Part shown: positions 8,125 through 10,238 of the stretch, piece by piece | Position numbering within the stretch: position 1 is the stretch's first letter | Layout: each line of letters starts with the position of its first letter | Origin: Gammaproteobacteria bacterium | Lineage (GTDB): Bacteria > Pseudomonadota > Gammaproteobacteria > UBA6429 | DNA length: 10,238 nt | Direction: 5' to 3' | Assembly (NCBI GenBank): GCA_030635835.1 | Contig: DAOVYB010000044.1 | Coordinates: forward strand, 1-10,238 | Program-made: the position numbers and the translations under genes | Notes under the pieces: model-generated | Database searches by the model: none | Seen by the model: the letters and a program-made list of their open reading frames with translations, nothing else | Told to the model about the DNA's origin: nothing

Positions 8125-8610
8125 ATGAAAAAAACAAACATCTATTTCACTTATACAATATTGCTTGCTTTAATTTTTTCGCTAACAGCTTGTCAGGCTC
8201 CTAAAGATAAAACAGCTGGTTGGACTTCTGAATCTGGTGAAGTACGCCCCGGGCCAAAAACAGGGAAAGCTGTTTTGGCACTGTTAAAAAAGGCCAGACA
8301 GGCGAGTACAAAAGGTGCATTAAGCACAGCAGAAAGTCATCTTGAAAGGGCCTTGCGAATTGAACCACAGAATCCTACTTTATGGTTATACATGGCTAAG
8401 TTACGTCTTTATGCAGCAAAATCTAAAGAAGCCATTAATCTTGCTAAAAAAGCGCTGGCCTTGTCTTCACGGGGTGAGCTTAGCAATCATACTAGTCGTG
8501 CTTCATTACAGGCAGATTGCTGGCTTGTGATTGCACATTCGCACCAAAAAATGGGTAACTTTCAAAAAGCCCAACAAGCCCAGGAAAAAGCAAAGTCACT
8601 AAGTGATTAA
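8125..8610 (+). CDS. lpoP: TPR lipoprotein, probable PBP1B activator LpoP
   Basis: 161 residues. The signal peptide ends in the lipobox LTAC with Cys23. Gln at +2 predicts outer-membrane anchoring. A short Pro/Gly/Ser linker (24-47) leads to about three tetratricopeptide repeats: about 48-83 (ending LERALRIEPQNP), 84-117 (KEAINLAKKALAL) and a third around 124-158 (GNFQKAQQAQEKAK). In Pseudomonas aeruginosa a TPR lipoprotein, LpoP, is genetically linked to PBP1b and activates it from the outer membrane, doing the job that LpoB does in enterics. Size, lipid anchor, TPR fold and the position 40 bases after mrcB all fit. The assignment is by context and architecture, not by residue-level comparison. 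No strong ribosome binding site is seen before ATG 8125, and no intrinsic terminator follows the stop. A generic PilF-type TPR lipoprotein is the alternative. Confidence 0.8.
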   Translation: MKKTNIYFTYTILLALIFSLTACQAPKDKTAGWTSESGEVRPGPKTGKAVLALLKKARQASTKGALSTAESHLERALRIEPQNPTLWLYMAKLRLYAAKSKEAINLAKKALALSSRGELSNHTSRASLQADCWLVIAHSHQKMGNFQKAQQAQEKAKSLSD

Positions 8611-8724
8611 TATTCTTTGTGTTTTTGTTAAATAATTCGCTTTCTTTAATGATTTCCTCTATGGACGCTAATTAGATAAACTATCCATTAATTTAGTTTC
8701 TTCGTCATTTATTTAGGAATTTCA

Positions 8725-9234
8725 GTGTCAGTATATTCAGTTGATAAATTGATTTCAGAAGCTCGTCGTATTGCTGCCGACTATCGTCGTGCAACAGGAA
8801 AACCGCTGGGTATAAGTGCTGAAATAGCGTGTCATGATGCCTGTACATACCTGGGGCTTGAACCTCACGATGATGCGATTGGTTATGATGCAATTGGATT
8901 AAACGGAGAGCGAGAAGGACAGCATTTTCAAATTAAAGGCCGGGCAATTTTTGATGAGAAAAAAGGTGGTCAACGTTTAGGTCAAATTAAAGTTGATCAG
9001 GACTGGGACAAAATTTTACTCGTTTTAATGGATGAAGATTTTGAAACTACAGAAATCTATGAAGCGTCTAGAAATGATATGCTTGAGGAACTGGATGAAA
9101 CTGCAACAAGCAACCGCCAAAAACGTGGTGCAATGTCTGTTGCACGGTTTAAACGTTTAGCCCACCTTGTCTGGAGCAGGGATGAAGGTTTACATGAAGA
9201 TAACGTCTGGAGCAATCAGGCGAGTCACACCTAA
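8725..9234 (+). CDS. uncharacterised protein with PD-(D/E)XK-like nuclease signature
   Basis: 169 residues from a GTG start, chosen because TAGGAA lies about 6 bases upstream and the sequence MSVYSVDKLISEARRIA makes a clean amphipathic N-terminal helix. The order of elements resembles the PD-(D/E)XK fold: a helix with a possible early Glu (Glu33, ISAEIA), Asp55 in GYDAIG, then Gln69-Ile-Lys71 in FQIKGRA on a following strand (a QxK variant of ExK), then a hydrophobic strand ILLVLMDED (97-105). From memory, similar short proteins with GYDA...QIKGRR and LLVLLDED occur in many bacteria as a conserved domain of unknown function (possibly DUF6998), but I could not check this. It has no signal peptide or TM segment, so it is cytoplasmic. 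It lies 29 bases before the helicase gene and is probably co-transcribed with it. DNA cleavage is inferred; a non-catalytic DNA-binding role is possible. Confidence 0.85.
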   Translation: MSVYSVDKLISEARRIAADYRRATGKPLGISAEIACHDACTYLGLEPHDDAIGYDAIGLNGEREGQHFQIKGRAIFDEKKGGQRLGQIKVDQDWDKILLVLMDEDFETTEIYEASRNDMLEELDETATSNRQKRGAMSVARFKRLAHLVWSRDEGLHEDNVWSNQASHT

Positions 9235-9263
9235 TTATATAAAATTATTATAAGAGCAATTCC

Positions 9264-10238
9264 TTGTTAGATTCTGATGTTTCCCACCTTCTAAGTGAAG
9301 AGGGACCAATTGCAAAATTGGTTCCCGGCTTTGCTGCGCGCGAACAACAACAGGAAATGGCAGAACGGGTTGCCGCTGCACTCGACAATGGTGAGCATTT
9401 AATTGCAGAAGCAGGAACAGGCACAGGTAAAACATTTGCTTATTTAGTACCCGCCATAATGAGCCAGTCGAAAGTTTTAATTTCTACCGGAACTAAAAAT
9501 TTACAGGATCAACTCTTTCATAAAGATTTACCCATTGTCAGTAAAGCCCTGGCTATGCCTGCTACAGTCGCTATCTTAAAAGGTCGTGCAAATTATCTTT
9601 GTTTACACAGATTAGACCTGGCTGAACATGAAGGTCGTTTTCGCACACCTGAAATGGCACACAGTGTTATTAAAATACGTGAATGGTCCACGCAAACACA
9701 TAGTGGTGATATTGCTGAAATGTCTTCTATATCAGAAGAAGATTTGATTTGGTCGAGTGTGACATCAACTTCTGATAACTGTTTAGGTTCTGATTGTGAT
9801 TATTTTGAAAACTGCCATTTAATTGATGCACGTCGACAAGCTCAGGCTGCAGATATTGTAGTTATAAATCATCATTTATTATTTGCAGATATGATGTTAC
9901 GTGAAGATGGTTTTGCTGAGTTATTACCGCAAGCAGATGCCATTATTATTGATGAAGCACATCAGTTGCCTGAAGTTGCTTCTTCTTTTTTTGGTGAATC
10001 AATTAGTGGCAATCAATTACTTGAGCTGGCTCGTGATAGTGAAGCAGAATATTTATCTGAAATTAATGAAGATCCAAATTTTATTCGTATAGCTTCTGTT
10101 TTGCAAAAGTTGACCAAAGATTTGCGGTTAGCTTTTGGCATAGAACAACGTCGCGCAGACTGGCAAAGTCTTGCAAACGATAAAGAGTTTAAAAAAGCAT
10201 TATTAGCCGTATCCGAACAACTGAAAAAACTAGAAGAA
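9264..10238 (+). CDS. yoaA: YoaA/DinG-family ATP-dependent DNA helicase (5' part, cut by window end)
   Basis: The first 325 codons run to the window edge; family members are around 640 residues, so about half is present. The start is TTG 9264: an in-frame TAA sits at 9240, no ATG occurs before the conserved region, and AAGAG (9252-9256) is 7 bases upstream. The protein is an XPD-like superfamily 2 helicase. Visible motifs are the Q-like PGFAAREQQQEMA, Walker A AGTGTGKT (Lys56-Thr57), STGTKNLQDQL (motif Ia), four Cys that would bind a 4Fe-4S cluster (Cys113, Cys173, Cys178, Cys184), VINHHLLFAD and the DEAH box (230-233). YoaA and DinG unwind DNA during replication and repair; YoaA works with the polymerase subunit HolC in E. 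coli. The N terminus looks closer to YoaA than to DinG. The DNA-binding and C-terminal helicase motifs lie beyond the window. Confidence 0.92.
   Translation, partial: MLDSDVSHLLSEEGPIAKLVPGFAAREQQQEMAERVAAALDNGEHLIAEAGTGTGKTFAYLVPAIMSQSKVLISTGTKNLQDQLFHKDLPIVSKALAMPATVAILKGRANYLCLHRLDLAEHEGRFRTPEMAHSVIKIREWSTQTHSGDIAEMSSISEEDLIWSSVTSTSDNCLGSDCDYFENCHLIDARRQAQAADIVVINHHLLFADMMLREDGFAELLPQADAIIIDEAHQLPEVASSFFGESISGNQLLELARDSEAEYLSEINEDPNFIRIASVLQKLTKDLRLAFGIEQRRADWQSLANDKEFKKALLAVSEQLKKLEE

Noticed and set aside
8342..8530. Second plus-strand frame inside the TPR lipoprotein gene
   Set aside because: Out-of-frame shadow; the lipobox and TPR pattern show which frame is coding.
8678..8699. Inverted repeat AAACTA ... 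TAGTTT before the GTG start at 8725 as an operator or terminator
   Set aside because: Only 6 AT-rich base pairs with a 10-base loop and no T-run; this is common by chance in such sequence.
9235..9435. Antisense frame of 66 codons over the helicase start
   Set aside because: It covers the opposite strand of the conserved Walker A region of the helicase, which is clearly the coding strand.
1..10238. Mobile element, CRISPR array or defence island
   Set aside because: No transposase, integrase, direct repeat array, tRNA or phage gene is visible, and gene content is core envelope and repair functions. The nuclease-like gene alone is not enough to call a defence system.

Overview
The window is AT-rich DNA from a Gram-negative bacterium, most likely a gammaproteobacterium outside the Enterobacterales. 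The evidence is a bifunctional PBP1B-type peptidoglycan synthase followed by an LpoP-like TPR lipoprotein (an arrangement described in Pseudomonas), a TolC/RND efflux pair, a MepS/Spr-like lipoprotein hydrolase and a YoaA/DinG-type Fe-S helicase. I cannot name a genus. No rRNA, tRNA, insertion sequence, CRISPR array or phage gene is visible, and no gap between genes exceeds 300 bases.

Positions 1-4639 (plus strand) form an efflux operon: the last 32 codons of a probable TetR-type regulator, a TolC-family outer membrane channel, and a 1032-residue RND permease. Each junction is a 4-base ATGA overlap, which implies tight translational coupling. No periplasmic adaptor (MFP) gene is present in the visible part, which is unusual for an RND/TolC set.

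Positions 4694-8610 are an envelope and cell-wall block. A MepS/Spr-like NlpC/P60 lipoprotein (minus strand) converges on the RND gene and diverges from a small unrecognised Gln/Ser-rich protein. Then come a complete PBP1B (mrcB) with intact glycosyltransferase and transpeptidase motifs and, 40 bases later, a TPR lipoprotein that is probably its outer-membrane activator LpoP. A murein hydrolase, a murein synthase and the synthase's likely activator therefore lie together.

Positions 8725-10238 hold a second plus-strand unit. It starts (GTG) with a 169-residue protein carrying a possible PD-(D/E)XK-type nuclease signature. After 29 bases comes the first 325 codons of a YoaA/DinG-family helicase with a TTG start, cut by the window end. 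The pair suggests a DNA-processing or repair function. Most of the window is conventional core-genome content. The least explained points are the nuclease-like gene beside the helicase, the missing efflux adaptor, the small unknown protein, and two promoter-like boxes placed so that transcripts may be leaderless.
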